Source: Ignavibacteria bacterium CG2_30_36_16
GTDB lineage: Bacteria; Bacteroidota; Ignavibacteria; Ignavibacteriales; Ignavibacteriaceae
Direction: 5' to 3'
Length of the DNA: 48,618 nt
Assembly: GCA_001873185.1 (NCBI GenBank)
Contig: MNYQ01000138.1
Span: 1-48,618 of the forward strand
Of the stretch, positions 1-10,000 are shown one piece after another. Every line of letters begins with the position of its first letter. The first letter of the stretch is position 1. The notes under the pieces are model-generated. The model was not told the DNA's origin. It searched no databases and worked only from the letters and a program-made list of their open reading frames with translations. Both the position numbers and the translations under genes were made by a program.

Positions 1-1
1 T

Positions 2-73
2 CTATAAATATTTCGCTCCTCTGGAGCGAAGATAAACAAGTTAAAAACTCCGTTAGGAGTTAAATATTTATAG
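2..73. repeat. Inverted pair of palindromic intergenic repeats (REP-like doublet)
   Basis: Hairpins TTCGCTCC-tct-GGAGCGAA (12-30) and AACTCC-gtta-GGAGTT (46-61) nested within a perfect outer inverted repeat CTATAAATATTT (2-13) / AAATATTTATAG (62-73). Confidence 0.75.
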
Positions 74-96
74 AACTGGATAACCCAAAACAAACC

Positions 97-114
97 GCAC
101 TCCATTAGGAGTGC
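97..114. repeat. Single palindromic repeat of the same family
   Basis: GCACTCC-atta-GGAGTGC, 7-bp perfect stem with the CTCC...GGAG core. Confidence 0.6.
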
Positions 115-328
115 CATATAAAAAATAGAAGCATTTAGTAACCATATTCAATTATATTTTAATGATTTACACAAATTATTAATAAAATTAAGGTGACGCA
201 TATGCGCAAAGCGGGACGCAATGACAGTGAGGTCATTCTTTTAATAAATAAAGGCAATGCCTTTTTTGGTAACTCGCAATGATATAAAAACCGCTGGATG
301 TATGATTAAATTATAAGGAGTAACGAAA

Positions 329-526
329 ATGAATAACGGAAACCAAAGGGCACAAATTAAACCGGGAGCGCATGTAAAAATAGTTTTAAAAGAAGATCAA
401 AGAACCGGCGAGCTAACCGAAGGATATGTAAAAGACATACTTACTAATTCTTCACAACATCCTCACGGAATAAAAGTAAGATTGGAAACCGGCGAGGTTG
501 GAAGAGTAAAAGAGATACTTGATTAA
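329..526 (+). CDS. YwbE family protein (DUF2196-like)
   Basis: Short ORF with 'RAQIKPGAHVKIVLKEDQRTGELTEGYVKDILTNSSQHPHGIKVRLETGEVGRV', typical of YwbE; 'aaggag' RBS upstream. Confidence 0.85.
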   Translation: MNNGNQRAQIKPGAHVKIVLKEDQRTGELTEGYVKDILTNSSQHPHGIKVRLETGEVGRVKEILD

Positions 527-616
527 TTTGTTTTTTTTTGTTCAAGGATTTGATTTCTTCTTAAAGAAACGTGATATTGCAATCAGATTTTTTGTTCTAC
601 TCATTTAAAGATTAAA

Positions 617-1366
617 ATGGAATCAGATATAAAACTTGCGGTATTAATTGATGGAGATAATATCCCCTCAGCTCACGTTAAAGAGATGATGGAAGAGATT
701 GCTAAATACGGCAACCCAACAATTAAAAGAATTTATGCCGACTGGACTAAACCTACTTTATCTAAATGGAAAAATGTCCTTCTCGAAAATGCTATTACAC
801 CAATACAGCAGTACAGTTACACCACAGGTAAAAACGCTACTGACTCGGCGATGATTATTGATGCGATGGATGTTTTGTATTCGGAAAAAGTTAACGGATT
901 TTGTCTCGTCTCAAGCGACAGCGATTTTACGCGCCTTGCTACGCGCCTCAGAGAAGCCGGTATGAAAGTAATAGGTATAGGCGAGAAAAAAACTCCCGCG
1001 CCATTTATTGCAGCGTGTGATAAATTTATTTATATAGAAATATTGCGGCAGCGCAGTGATGAAATCATTGACAACGGACCATCGGATGCAGCAAAGAGTA
1101 AATTATCTAAAAAGAGCGAGGTGGATAAAATTACTCCGAGCGTGATAAAACTAATTTCTACAACTGTTTCTGATCTGGCGGATGAAGATGGTTGGGCTTT
1201 TCTTGGAGATGTTGGAAATCTATTGCAGAAAAAACAACCGAACTTTGATTCAAGAAATTACGGATTTTTAAAACTCACTCCTTTGATCAAATCAATCGGT
1301 AGTTTTGAAATTGATGAAATTCAAAAAGGAAAATTAAAATTGATTTATGTTAGAAATAAAAAATAG
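617..1366 (+). CDS. NYN domain protein with C-terminal OST-HTH/LOTUS domain (LabA-like)
   Basis: N-term 'KLAVLIDGDNIPSAHVKEMMEEIAKYG', 'DSAMIIDAMDVLYSEKVNGFCLVSSDSDFTRLATRLREAGMKVIGIGEKKTP' (NYN/PIN-like acidic residues); C-term 'DGWAFLGDVGNLLQKKQPNFDSRNYGFLKLTPLIKSIGSFEI' (LOTUS). Confidence 0.88.
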   Translation: MESDIKLAVLIDGDNIPSAHVKEMMEEIAKYGNPTIKRIYADWTKPTLSKWKNVLLENAITPIQQYSYTTGKNATDSAMIIDAMDVLYSEKVNGFCLVSSDSDFTRLATRLREAGMKVIGIGEKKTPAPFIAACDKFIYIEILRQRSDEIIDNGPSDAAKSKLSKKSEVDKITPSVIKLISTTVSDLADEDGWAFLGDVGNLLQKKQPNFDSRNYGFLKLTPLIKSIGSFEIDEIQKGKLKLIYVRNKK

Positions 1367-1428
1367 AGATAAGACAATCTATTCTTTTAATTAAACAAAT
1401 TAACTAACCTCTTACTTTGTTGAATGAT

Positions 1429-3831
1429 TTAACGCATCAAAATCATTTTCTTCACGGAATAATAATCCCCCGCTCTGAGTGAATAAAAATATACTCCACT
1501 TGCAAGATTATATCCTCCGCCCGTTGAAGTGAATTCAATTTCATAACTGCCGGGCGCTTTTGTTTCATTTATCAGAGTTGCAACTTCATTGCCTATCGCG
1601 TCGTACACTTTCAATAAAACACTTTGTTGAGATGCACCACCATGCGTCTCATTAAAAGGAACGCTATAATAAATTTTTGTTGCTGGGTTAAAAGGATTTG
1701 GATAGTTCTGTAACAACTCAAATTTAGCCGGGATGTTTTTTTCTTCAGCAACTGTCACAAGCGGACCAAGGCAGCTCCACTTCACAGCATCAAAAACAAT
1801 CTCTTCGGCTGCAGTTGAAGATGCATCGCCCAACCGAACCATTCCGCCGCCGGCATTAAAATTATAACTGCCGAGAGAAACCCATTCGTTGTTAAAATCT
1901 TTTTGACGGATTATGACTGTGTCCTGTCCTTCATTGTGAAGTATTTTATAACGAGCATCGGAAGCGTTGGAAAAGGGAATATAAGCGGACACTTCATAAT
2001 AACCGCTTTGCGCAAGTGTTGGACGCCATATTGCATAACATGTATCTTTAATGCCCGACGAATTTGTGTATGCAAACCAAAAATGATTTTTATACCCTTG
2101 GTTTTTATCATTCCATTTGCTCATCGAAGCAGGCGCTTTAGTGTTGAGATAAAACCCATCTTCAAATTCCATATCGTCAACGATAGAGTCTTGTACTGCA
2201 TGATTATCATATCGATGTTTGATACACCATGCAACTCCGGTTAAATTTTGAAATCCATTGTTGTAGCCGGGCCAATCATATTTGACATCTTTGCCATCAT
2301 AGCTTGGATAGTTTGGAGTATTTTTATTTCCGTATGGATCATTAAAGATCAGCGTTCGTTCTGTATGAAGCCCTTGAGCAACAATTAAATGCCCGGCGGT
2401 TGTAAGCATCACACACATTGTGTAAGGATAGCCTGCTTCAACTTCGGCTTTCGCTTCCGAATAAGGCGGCGCTTCACTTTGAACGGAGTTCAATCCGTGT
2501 TTTTGGTAATAGCTCGCCATACGCGTGTGCGGAGATCCGGCGCTCCACATATATCCAAAACCACCCCAGGTTTCACTGCCGTTAGGATCACCAGAAGATG
2601 CTTGATAATAATATTCTTTGAATCTGTATTTCTCGGCAACATATCTTCCCCACTGATTAGTATGCCCCGGTGAAGGCCATGAACACCATCCTTCCCATCT
2701 CGGAAGTAATTTGTAATATGCAAGAACCATTGAAGCTGCTGTAGGCGCGCACGACCAATGCCCGTTATGCCAATCTGGTGTATCATAAACCTGATGAACG
2801 TAAGGAATATTAAGTGCAGTAATTTTTTCAATCGAATTCGATATCTTAAAATATTGAGGTTGAACTGTTGAGGTTGAATAAATTAATTTGTGAGAAGTTA
2901 ATTTTTGTTCTGATGAAAAATATTTTGCCGAAATTATTTTATTCTGATTATAAGTATGATATATAATTTGTTTATCATCCGGAGAAAATGCCGGATCCAT
3001 TTCATTAACTTCCGGCGTGTTGGTTAAGCGAACTACCTTTTCATCTTCCGCGTTGTAAATGAATAAATCGGTATTTACGAGTTTCATCTCTTTAACATAT
3101 TTTTTGTAAAAGATTACTGATGATGAATTATTAGCCCATGAAGGAGAAAAACCCTCGCCCACTATAATGTTTTTTCTTTCTTCTAAATTGTAAATAATTA
3201 TTTGTCCGCCTAATGAGGAGTATAATAAATATTTGGAGTCGGGCGACCAGACGGGGTTAAAGTATCCGAACCTATCATCGCTTACTTTTATTTTTCTTTT
3301 TGTTTGTAAATTAAGAATAAATATCTGATCGGTTTGGTCATTGAATGCTGCATATTTGCCGTCGGGCGAAATTGGAGCGATGTTTGAGTAACTGCCGAGT
3401 TCAAATTGCTTTACCAACTCTCTTTTTAAGACAATTAATTTGCTGCCTAAAGTAAATGCGATAGCGTCGTCATCAGCAAACGACGGCTGCCCGGCAAGTG
3501 ATTGTGCTTCCGCTAATCGAATAGTTTTGTTGTCAGCCAATTTATAAACAGCCGGAATTTGTTCTCCCGATTCATTTATGATTTTATATCCGATTAATGA
3601 TCCGTTTTTATTGATAGTAAAATATCTTCCGCAGTTGGGGGATGAAATTAAAGTTTGAATTTTATCATCTTTTAACAAATAAATTGATGAAGCATAATTA
3701 TCAGTAAAGACCACGCCTGACGATGTAAATGAAGGGTTTGTAAAATAACCTCTTTCTTCAATTTTATCCTGGGCGATGAGAACGGAGGAATAAATTAACA
3801 AAAACAAAAATGGAGCTGATACGAATTTCAT
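1429..3831 (-). CDS. Secreted C39-like peptidase with TolB-type propeller, golvesin-like domain and T9SS type A sorting domain
   Basis: Signal peptide; propeller motifs 'PISPDGKYAAF', 'PVWSPDSKYLLYSS', 'PAFSPDDKQIIYHT'; C39_2-like 'WSCAPTAASMVLAYY' with 'GHLIVAQG' and 'FNDPYG'; golvesin-like 'YEVSAYIP...ARYKI'; C-term 'LQNYPNPFNPATKIYYSVP...GVYFYSLRAGDYYSVKKMILMR'. Confidence 0.82.
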   Translation of the reverse strand: MKFVSAPFLFLLIYSSVLIAQDKIEERGYFTNPSFTSSGVVFTDNYASSIYLLKDDKIQTLISSPNCGRYFTINKNGSLIGYKIINESGEQIPAVYKLADNKTIRLAEAQSLAGQPSFADDDAIAFTLGSKLIVLKRELVKQFELGSYSNIAPISPDGKYAAFNDQTDQIFILNLQTKRKIKVSDDRFGYFNPVWSPDSKYLLYSSLGGQIIIYNLEERKNIIVGEGFSPSWANNSSSVIFYKKYVKEMKLVNTDLFIYNAEDEKVVRLTNTPEVNEMDPAFSPDDKQIIYHTYNQNKIISAKYFSSEQKLTSHKLIYSTSTVQPQYFKISNSIEKITALNIPYVHQVYDTPDWHNGHWSCAPTAASMVLAYYKLLPRWEGWCSWPSPGHTNQWGRYVAEKYRFKEYYYQASSGDPNGSETWGGFGYMWSAGSPHTRMASYYQKHGLNSVQSEAPPYSEAKAEVEAGYPYTMCVMLTTAGHLIVAQGLHTERTLIFNDPYGNKNTPNYPSYDGKDVKYDWPGYNNGFQNLTGVAWCIKHRYDNHAVQDSIVDDMEFEDGFYLNTKAPASMSKWNDKNQGYKNHFWFAYTNSSGIKDTCYAIWRPTLAQSGYYEVSAYIPFSNASDARYKILHNEGQDTVIIRQKDFNNEWVSLGSYNFNAGGGMVRLGDASSTAAEEIVFDAVKWSCLGPLVTVAEEKNIPAKFELLQNYPNPFNPATKIYYSVPFNETHGGASQQSVLLKVYDAIGNEVATLINETKAPGSYEIEFTSTGGGYNLASGVYFYSLRAGDYYSVKKMILMR

Positions 3832-4110
3832 AAACCGTGCAAGTTTTTTACTAAATTAATCAAGACAAATATACTTTAAATTATTCTTTTCATCACAATA
3901 AAGAATACTTCTATATAAAACTGTAATGAAATTGATATTAACGCAGGTTTCGCTCCGGGTGATTTTTTTTAATAAATGATATATTTGGATAAGATAAAAA
4001 TTAGAAGATGGTTTAAATTGGAATATTCAACTCTTTCAGTTCACAGAATTGAGAAATATTTTTTAATTGTATTTTCTACTTTGTTAATTTTAGCAAATTA
4101 ACAGTAGTTT

Positions 4111-4141
4111 AAAAAAGGAGCGCTATACTTAGCGCTCCTTT
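4111..4141 (-). terminator. Rho-independent terminator downstream of flgE
   Basis: AAAGGAGCGCT-loop-AGCGCTCCTTT; read on the minus strand the stem is followed by a T run. Confidence 0.85.
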
Positions 4142-4169
4142 AATCGAGGGGTTCTATGCTTTTTAAAAA

Positions 4170-5840
4170 TTATCTTATAAGGTTTGTTATTTCCTGCAGC
4201 AGGTTATCTGCGGTTGTTATCACCCTGGCACTTGCCTGAAAACCTCTTTGCGAAACGATCATCTTCGTAAATTCTTCCGAGAGATCTATGTTCGACTGCT
4301 CAAGCGCGCCAGCTAATACAGTAGTAGCGGAATCTTCGCCCATCGAAGTTATTCGCGGTTCGCCGCTGTTTGCATAAGCAGTAAACATATTCTCACCGCT
4401 GCTTATCAAACCGTTGAGGTTAGGGAATGTTGCAACCATTATTTGCGCGAGTGTTTTTGAACTTCCGTTTGAGAAGATACCCACTATGTTACCGTACTGA
4501 TCTATGTTAACATTTGACAATGAAGCTGAAGCCGATCCGTTCTGACTTAAAGCCGAAACAACCGATGAAGAAGCTGTTTGCGTTACTCCGTTAAATCCGC
4601 TTCCGAAATTAAGATCAACAACTACTGGATTACCGCCGCCGCTTGGGACAAATGTAAATTGCGGATTGTTCGGTGCGATGTTCGCCGGGTTAAGTGTACC
4701 ATCGGAATTGAATGTCATCGTACCCGTTGCAGTAGCAATCTGTTGGTTTACAGTGCTTGTCGCCGGAACGCTGGCTGTCCATGTCCACTGGTTATCATTT
4801 ATTTTTGTAAATTTAATTGTAACCTGATGCGCATTGCCAAGTGAGTCGAAAGATGTAACCGACCCGCTTACAACGTTAGGAACTCTGTTTCCGTCTGCAG
4901 AAGAACTTAAAGTTGAAGTGGCAGAATTTTGAGTAACTGCTGTACCGTCAAAAGTTAAATCGATGTTGCTGGCAGGGATATTTATTCTGTTATTTATTCC
5001 GTCGAATAAAGCAACAGAAGCTGCATCCATTACAAACGTACCGGAACCTGCAGGATTTTCTTCAAATTGAATTGGATTTGCAAGTGCGCCATTTCCTACT
5101 GAAATAGAATCAGCATCAAGCACATCGTAGCTGAGAGTGTATTCATCGGGATTAGCAGTTTTTGTGTAAGTTAGTTTTAAAGTATATGCATCGCCGTATT
5201 CATTATAAACTGTCGATTCAGTTTCAAACGGTCCTGCCAATGCAGAATTAATATTACCGATCTGTAAAACTTCTTCGGATCTTGTCAAAGGCGAACTCGA
5301 TTTTAAGTTGCCACCCCAGTTAATAGCTGTTGTTGCTTCTGCCGGCAGTTTCATATTAGTGTCAATAATAACATCTTCAATTGTATTTCCAGGAGGCACA
5401 ACACCATCACTGTTGGCAATTTTGCCTTGAACAATTGAACCGTTTTGCGAGCTTACTAATTTACCGTCTGCATCAAATTGGAAAGCTCCGGCGCGTGAGT
5501 AAACAAGCTCGCCGTTGTTTTTCATAACAAACATACCGGGACCCTGAAGCGCTAAATCGGTTGTGATACCGGTTCTTTCAACAGTGCCCTGATTCCAGTT
5601 TCGATCAATTGAATTTACTCGTGTACCAAGACCAACTTGAAAAGTATTTGTACCGCCGGTTGATTTGGTTGGGTTTGTACCGGCTTTGATAAACTGGTTG
5701 AATGCGTCGCTGAATGTAATTCGCGAGCCTTTGTAGCCGATAGTGTTAACGTTAGCTATGTTGTTGCCAATTACATCCATCATAGATTGATGATTTCGCA
5801 AACCGGACACACCACTAAAAAGAGAATTGAGAAGTGACAT
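4170..5840 (-). CDS. flgE: Flagellar hook protein FlgE
   Basis: N-term 'LNSLFSGVSGLRNHQSMMDVIGNNIANVNTIGYKGSRITFSDAF' and C-term 'ALEQSNIDLSEEFTKMIVSQRGFQASARVITTADNLLQEI'. Confidence 0.96.
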   Translation of the reverse strand: MSLLNSLFSGVSGLRNHQSMMDVIGNNIANVNTIGYKGSRITFSDAFNQFIKAGTNPTKSTGGTNTFQVGLGTRVNSIDRNWNQGTVERTGITTDLALQGPGMFVMKNNGELVYSRAGAFQFDADGKLVSSQNGSIVQGKIANSDGVVPPGNTIEDVIIDTNMKLPAEATTAINWGGNLKSSSPLTRSEEVLQIGNINSALAGPFETESTVYNEYGDAYTLKLTYTKTANPDEYTLSYDVLDADSISVGNGALANPIQFEENPAGSGTFVMDAASVALFDGINNRINIPASNIDLTFDGTAVTQNSATSTLSSSADGNRVPNVVSGSVTSFDSLGNAHQVTIKFTKINDNQWTWTASVPATSTVNQQIATATGTMTFNSDGTLNPANIAPNNPQFTFVPSGGGNPVVVDLNFGSGFNGVTQTASSSVVSALSQNGSASASLSNVNIDQYGNIVGIFSNGSSKTLAQIMVATFPNLNGLISSGENMFTAYANSGEPRITSMGEDSATTVLAGALEQSNIDLSEEFTKMIVSQRGFQASARVITTADNLLQEITNLIR

Positions 5841-5950
5841 AATAACCTCCTAAGGTTTTAAGTTATATTTTCAAAACCGGCTTCAGTCAGTCAGCCGATC
5901 TCAGAGCGTCCTTAAAAGGTCCCGCTCTATCGTTAATTAAAAAAAATTAT

Positions 5951-6322
5951 TTATGCAAAAACTACGCTGTCAATATTTGTAAATACGTTTTCATCACTCC
6001 CTTTGAGCGCCATTGCTGTTATAACAGTGCGGTTAGGAATGTTTATAATGAATACCGTATCGTCCATCATTACCAATGAATCTTTAGAACCTTTTAACTC
6101 TGCTTTAGCAACTGCGTTCTCAATTTTACTCATCTCATTTTTGCTAAGCTGAATGTTCCGGGTTTCTAATCTCTTAAGAGCATGACTTGAAAATTTTATC
6201 TTCTCAAGTTCCCGTTGAAAAACCGACTCAAACGCTCCGGTTGAATCAACTTTACTCCTAAAAGGATTCTGATTCTCTATTATCGGTATAAATGGAACTT
6301 TAATACCATTTACTTCAGCCAT
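5951..6322 (-). CDS. Flagellar operon protein, TIGR02530-like
   Basis: 'FSSHALKRLETRNIQLSKNEMSKIENAVAKAELKGSKDSLVMMDDTVFIINIPNRTVITA', located between flgD and flgE. Confidence 0.85.
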   Translation of the reverse strand: MAEVNGIKVPFIPIIENQNPFRSKVDSTGAFESVFQRELEKIKFSSHALKRLETRNIQLSKNEMSKIENAVAKAELKGSKDSLVMMDDTVFIINIPNRTVITAMALKGSDENVFTNIDSVVFA

Positions 6323-7005
6323 TATCTTTCGCCTCCTTGCTGCGGATTAATTACTTCCAAAATATCAGAGAGCATGTATTCAATGTTATCTACTATTAGA
6401 ACTGTTCCTGTGTCTTTAAATCTTACTCCGTTGATTGTGCCGTATAAATAACTTTCTATCGTCATTGCGGTGCCTTGAGTGTTTAAGGCTTCAACTTCGT
6501 ATCTGTAATTACCTGTAGGAACTTTGTTACCGTTATTATCGGTAAAGTCCCAGGAAAGTTTAGTCTCTCCTGCTGCCGTTGAAGCATTTTCAATGGTTTT
6601 TATTAACACACCATCTTCATTAAATATTTTAATCTTTACAGACGATGCATCGGTAGGCAGTTTGTAACCAATACGAACGGAATTTTGACCGTCAAATTTT
6701 ATTGCTGTTGTTGCAAGCTTAACATCGTTGCCAATAAGGTTTGCAGTTAAAGTATTGTTGATGGACTGCGTTAAAAGAAAGTTCGCATCAATTGCTTGCT
6801 TTGTATATTCATTTAAGTTTGATAATTGTTCAAGCGAACTAAACTGCGCAAGCTGTGCTGCAAAATCAGCGCCTTCCATCGGGCTTAGCGGATCCTGATA
6901 TTTAAGCTGTGCAAGCATCAGTTTCATAAATTCGTCTTTGCCCATAGTACTTTTTCCGCTGACTGCGGGAGTGCCTAAGCCTATATTTGATATTCCGTCT
7001 ATCAT
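6322..7005 (-). CDS. flgD: Flagellar hook assembly protein FlgD
   Basis: 'MGKDEFMKLMLAQLKYQDPLSPMEGADFAAQLAQFSSLEQLSNLN' and the FlgD Ig-like domain. Confidence 0.95.
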   Translation of the reverse strand: MIDGISNIGLGTPAVSGKSTMGKDEFMKLMLAQLKYQDPLSPMEGADFAAQLAQFSSLEQLSNLNEYTKQAIDANFLLTQSINNTLTANLIGNDVKLATTAIKFDGQNSVRIGYKLPTDASSVKIKIFNEDGVLIKTIENASTAAGETKLSWDFTDNNGNKVPTGNYRYEVEALNTQGTAMTIESYLYGTINGVRFKDTGTVLIVDNIEYMLSDILEVINPQQGGER

Positions 7006-7013
7006 AAAAACTC

Positions 7014-10000
7014 CTATGCAAGAAACTCGTAAGTGTTATAACCCATACTTCTTAATCTTTTATCAATTCCTTTTTTCTTATCTATTTTTGAATCGCCTTC
7101 TCCGGAATTAAATTTTTTCTTCTGTTCGTATGTGCGTGATGATCTTTGCTCATGTCCGGCAAGATTTATATTTACCGATGCAACAACGACACCGCTCTGA
7201 ATTAAATTTTGTTTTAGTACATCAATATTATTTTGAACAACCTGCCGTATTGATTCTGATTCTACTTCGATATTTGCGTTAACTGTGTTTTCTTTAATAT
7301 CAAGCATTACTTTTACTTCGCCGAGATGCTCGGGAGAAAGCTTAAACGTCATGCTTGTTTTCTCCCCCAGCTTAAAGAAGTTTGTTATCTCTTTAACAAC
7401 ATCAGCCGCTTTAATAAATTTCATAGTCTCATCAATATGAGAAGAGAAATTTGTTTTCACCTGTGCATTTTCTGTTTTGTTAATTTCGCTTTGCGGCGAT
7501 GCGCTTAATTTGTTCTCGCTATTGTTTAATTCATTGCCGGATGATTTTGTATTCGTCTCTAAAGAAACATGATCGTCGGGTTTTTGATCTAACATTGCCG
7601 ATTTTGTTTTTTGATTATTCTCAGGTTCAGCAAACGCGGTTTCTTTTGGCGCTGCTTCCGGTGCGCTGTTTGAATTTGTTTTTATTGCTTTAACTTTTTC
7701 GGGTTGAGCAAGAACCTCTTCTGTGTTGAAAATATTATCTTCTTTAAGATTTATTTTGGGGTCTGATGTTCGCTCTGCCATTTTTGAATTTAGCTCAACA
7801 TCATTTCCCTTGAAAGGTTTATTTTTTTGCAAATTGTCTTTTGTCGGCTTTTCATCATCTGTTATTATAAAGCTGCTAAAAGTTTTCTCAATATTTTTTA
7901 AAAACAAATTGTTTTTTTCAGATGGAAGTGATGCGGATGTTTGATGTTTCACTTCTTTCTCATGGACAGTGTTTTCTTTTATTATTGGTTTTTGAATTTC
8001 TTCATCTTCTAATTGATTTACTTTTTCGGATTCAATTTCTTTTTCGTCAATAAGAGAATTATTTGATTCTGTTTTATCCGTTTTAAATTCGGTCTTACTT
8101 AAGGCTTTGCCGCTGATCTTCGTTTCATTTATTTCTTTTCCAACAAGATTTTTGTTCGCTGCTTTTTCATCAACTGCTGCTTCTTTTAAAAATGTAGTTT
8201 CTTTTTCTGAAAAGTTCAATTTGATTTTAGCATCGGATTTTAATTCCGCCTTTTCATCAGTTGTTTTCAAAGTTTCTTTAGCATTAACCGACGGCTCTAA
8301 CTTTTCCTCATCAACAATAACTTGCTCGTTAGTTTTCAAAATGGACTTGTCGTTTCCCATAAGTTTTGATGACTTATCCGGTGTATTAATTTCCACTCCG
8401 TTGAAATGGTTGCTGTTTAAAGTTTTCCCAAATTTAACTTTTGAAATAACGTCTATTTTTTCAATGGGATGTAATTTGAACCCGGCTTGAGGGCCCACAG
8501 ATTGTTTACTCACCGCGACCTCTTGTTTAGCAGTCGAAGCCTCACTTGCCATCGCGGCAAATTTCCCCTGATTAATTGTAAGTCCGTCTTTCAGAATGTT
8601 ATTTGAATAAACAGCTTTTAAGTAATTACTCTCAAAAGGTTTTTGCTCGGTTTTAGTATAGTCAACTGATATGCGGCTTACTAACTGTGGTTTTGTAATT
8701 TCAAAAGTGTCATCGCCGCTTAAACTTTTTACATGGTTAAAAAGATTAGCTGTGTTTTTTATGCTGCCATCCGATTGAGTAAAAAGTTCAATTTTAATCC
8801 CGCGGTTTATTTTATTAAAACTTTCAACGGTTTTCTTTTCAACCTCAAATTTAAATAGCTTATTGATGGTTTTTTGGTTCTCTGTTTGAACTTCTTCGTT
8901 AGTTATTACTTTTACTTTCGGCAAGTTATAACCTTTTGGAATATTGATAACCTTAGTTTTTGAAGATTGCCTGGCAACGGTTTTTTCTTCAGGTGAAAAA
9001 TTTACTTTGGGATTTTTTTCGGAATTGAGCAAAACTTTTTTTTCTACTTTAGTGTTAATGGTCGGCTCTATTTCTTCGAGTATGTTCGTTCTGAAATTTG
9101 TTCTCTCCAATTTTTCTTTATCGGAATAAATAATATTTTCTTGAATGCCGGTTTTTAATTCCCCGTTTGTTGTTGCTCTTTCCACTCCGTGCAAATTTAT
9201 TTTTTTTGCTTCGTCTTTCACCGAAACATCCGGATGCTCAATGATAATCTTTTTCACATTGATTAAAGAAGCCTCTGCCGGTTGAGTTTTTTCAGTTGCA
9301 ATTATTTCATCAACAACTTTATTGACTTCACCATTATTTCCATTTTGAGTAACAGCTTTTTCAACATCTAATAATGTTTCTTTATCCACTTCTTGGTTCT
9401 CTTCAATCATTAAATTCGCTGCATTATTTGCACTTTGAACCTTTATTGAATCGACTTCACCGGATATATTTTGATGAGTGGTTTTTTGTTCCGGTTTCTT
9501 TACATAACCCTTTAAAAGACTATCAACTTTGAATTTTTCACTGTCTTCAAAAGTGTTGTTCAATTCAAAAGTTAGAACACTATTGTTTTCAAATTGAAGA
9601 ATTTCATTTATCGGTTCTTTTTTTGTTTTAGCTTCTTCCGCAATTTCAATTTGATTTTGTAGAATCGATTCTTGTTGTGTTGGAATTATAGAAATCTTTT
9701 CATCAGTTAGATCGTTTTCCAATGTAACCCAATTACTTTGCGATAATTTCTGTGAACTATTTACTGCTTGGAAATTAAACGTGTAGATTTTATCATCCGC
9801 CTGAACCACAAGACTAAATTTTTCTTTTTCATTTACAGCTTTTAAAGACTCCTTTAACTTTTCAATTTCATTACTAAATGATTTTTTATCGGATTCCGTT
9901 GAGATAAACTGCGACTTGGCAGTTTTAGTTAGTAGACCTAGCTGATTTAACAATGAAAATATTACATCGCCTGAAACTATTTCTGTTTCTTTAGTGGCGG

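Noticed and set aside
2-114. CRISPR array at the window edges
   Set aside because: Repeats are few, palindromic, variable, irregularly spaced and in mixed orientation; no cas genes seen.
1903-2831. Alternative-frame ORFs inside the C39-like peptidase gene
   Set aside because: Contained within a confident long CDS with clear domains.
8107-8490. Plus-strand ORF (127 aa) and others at 7326-9129 inside fliK
   Set aside because: Antisense to a well supported fliK; low-complexity Ser/Phe-rich translation comes from reading Lys/Glu-rich codons backwards.
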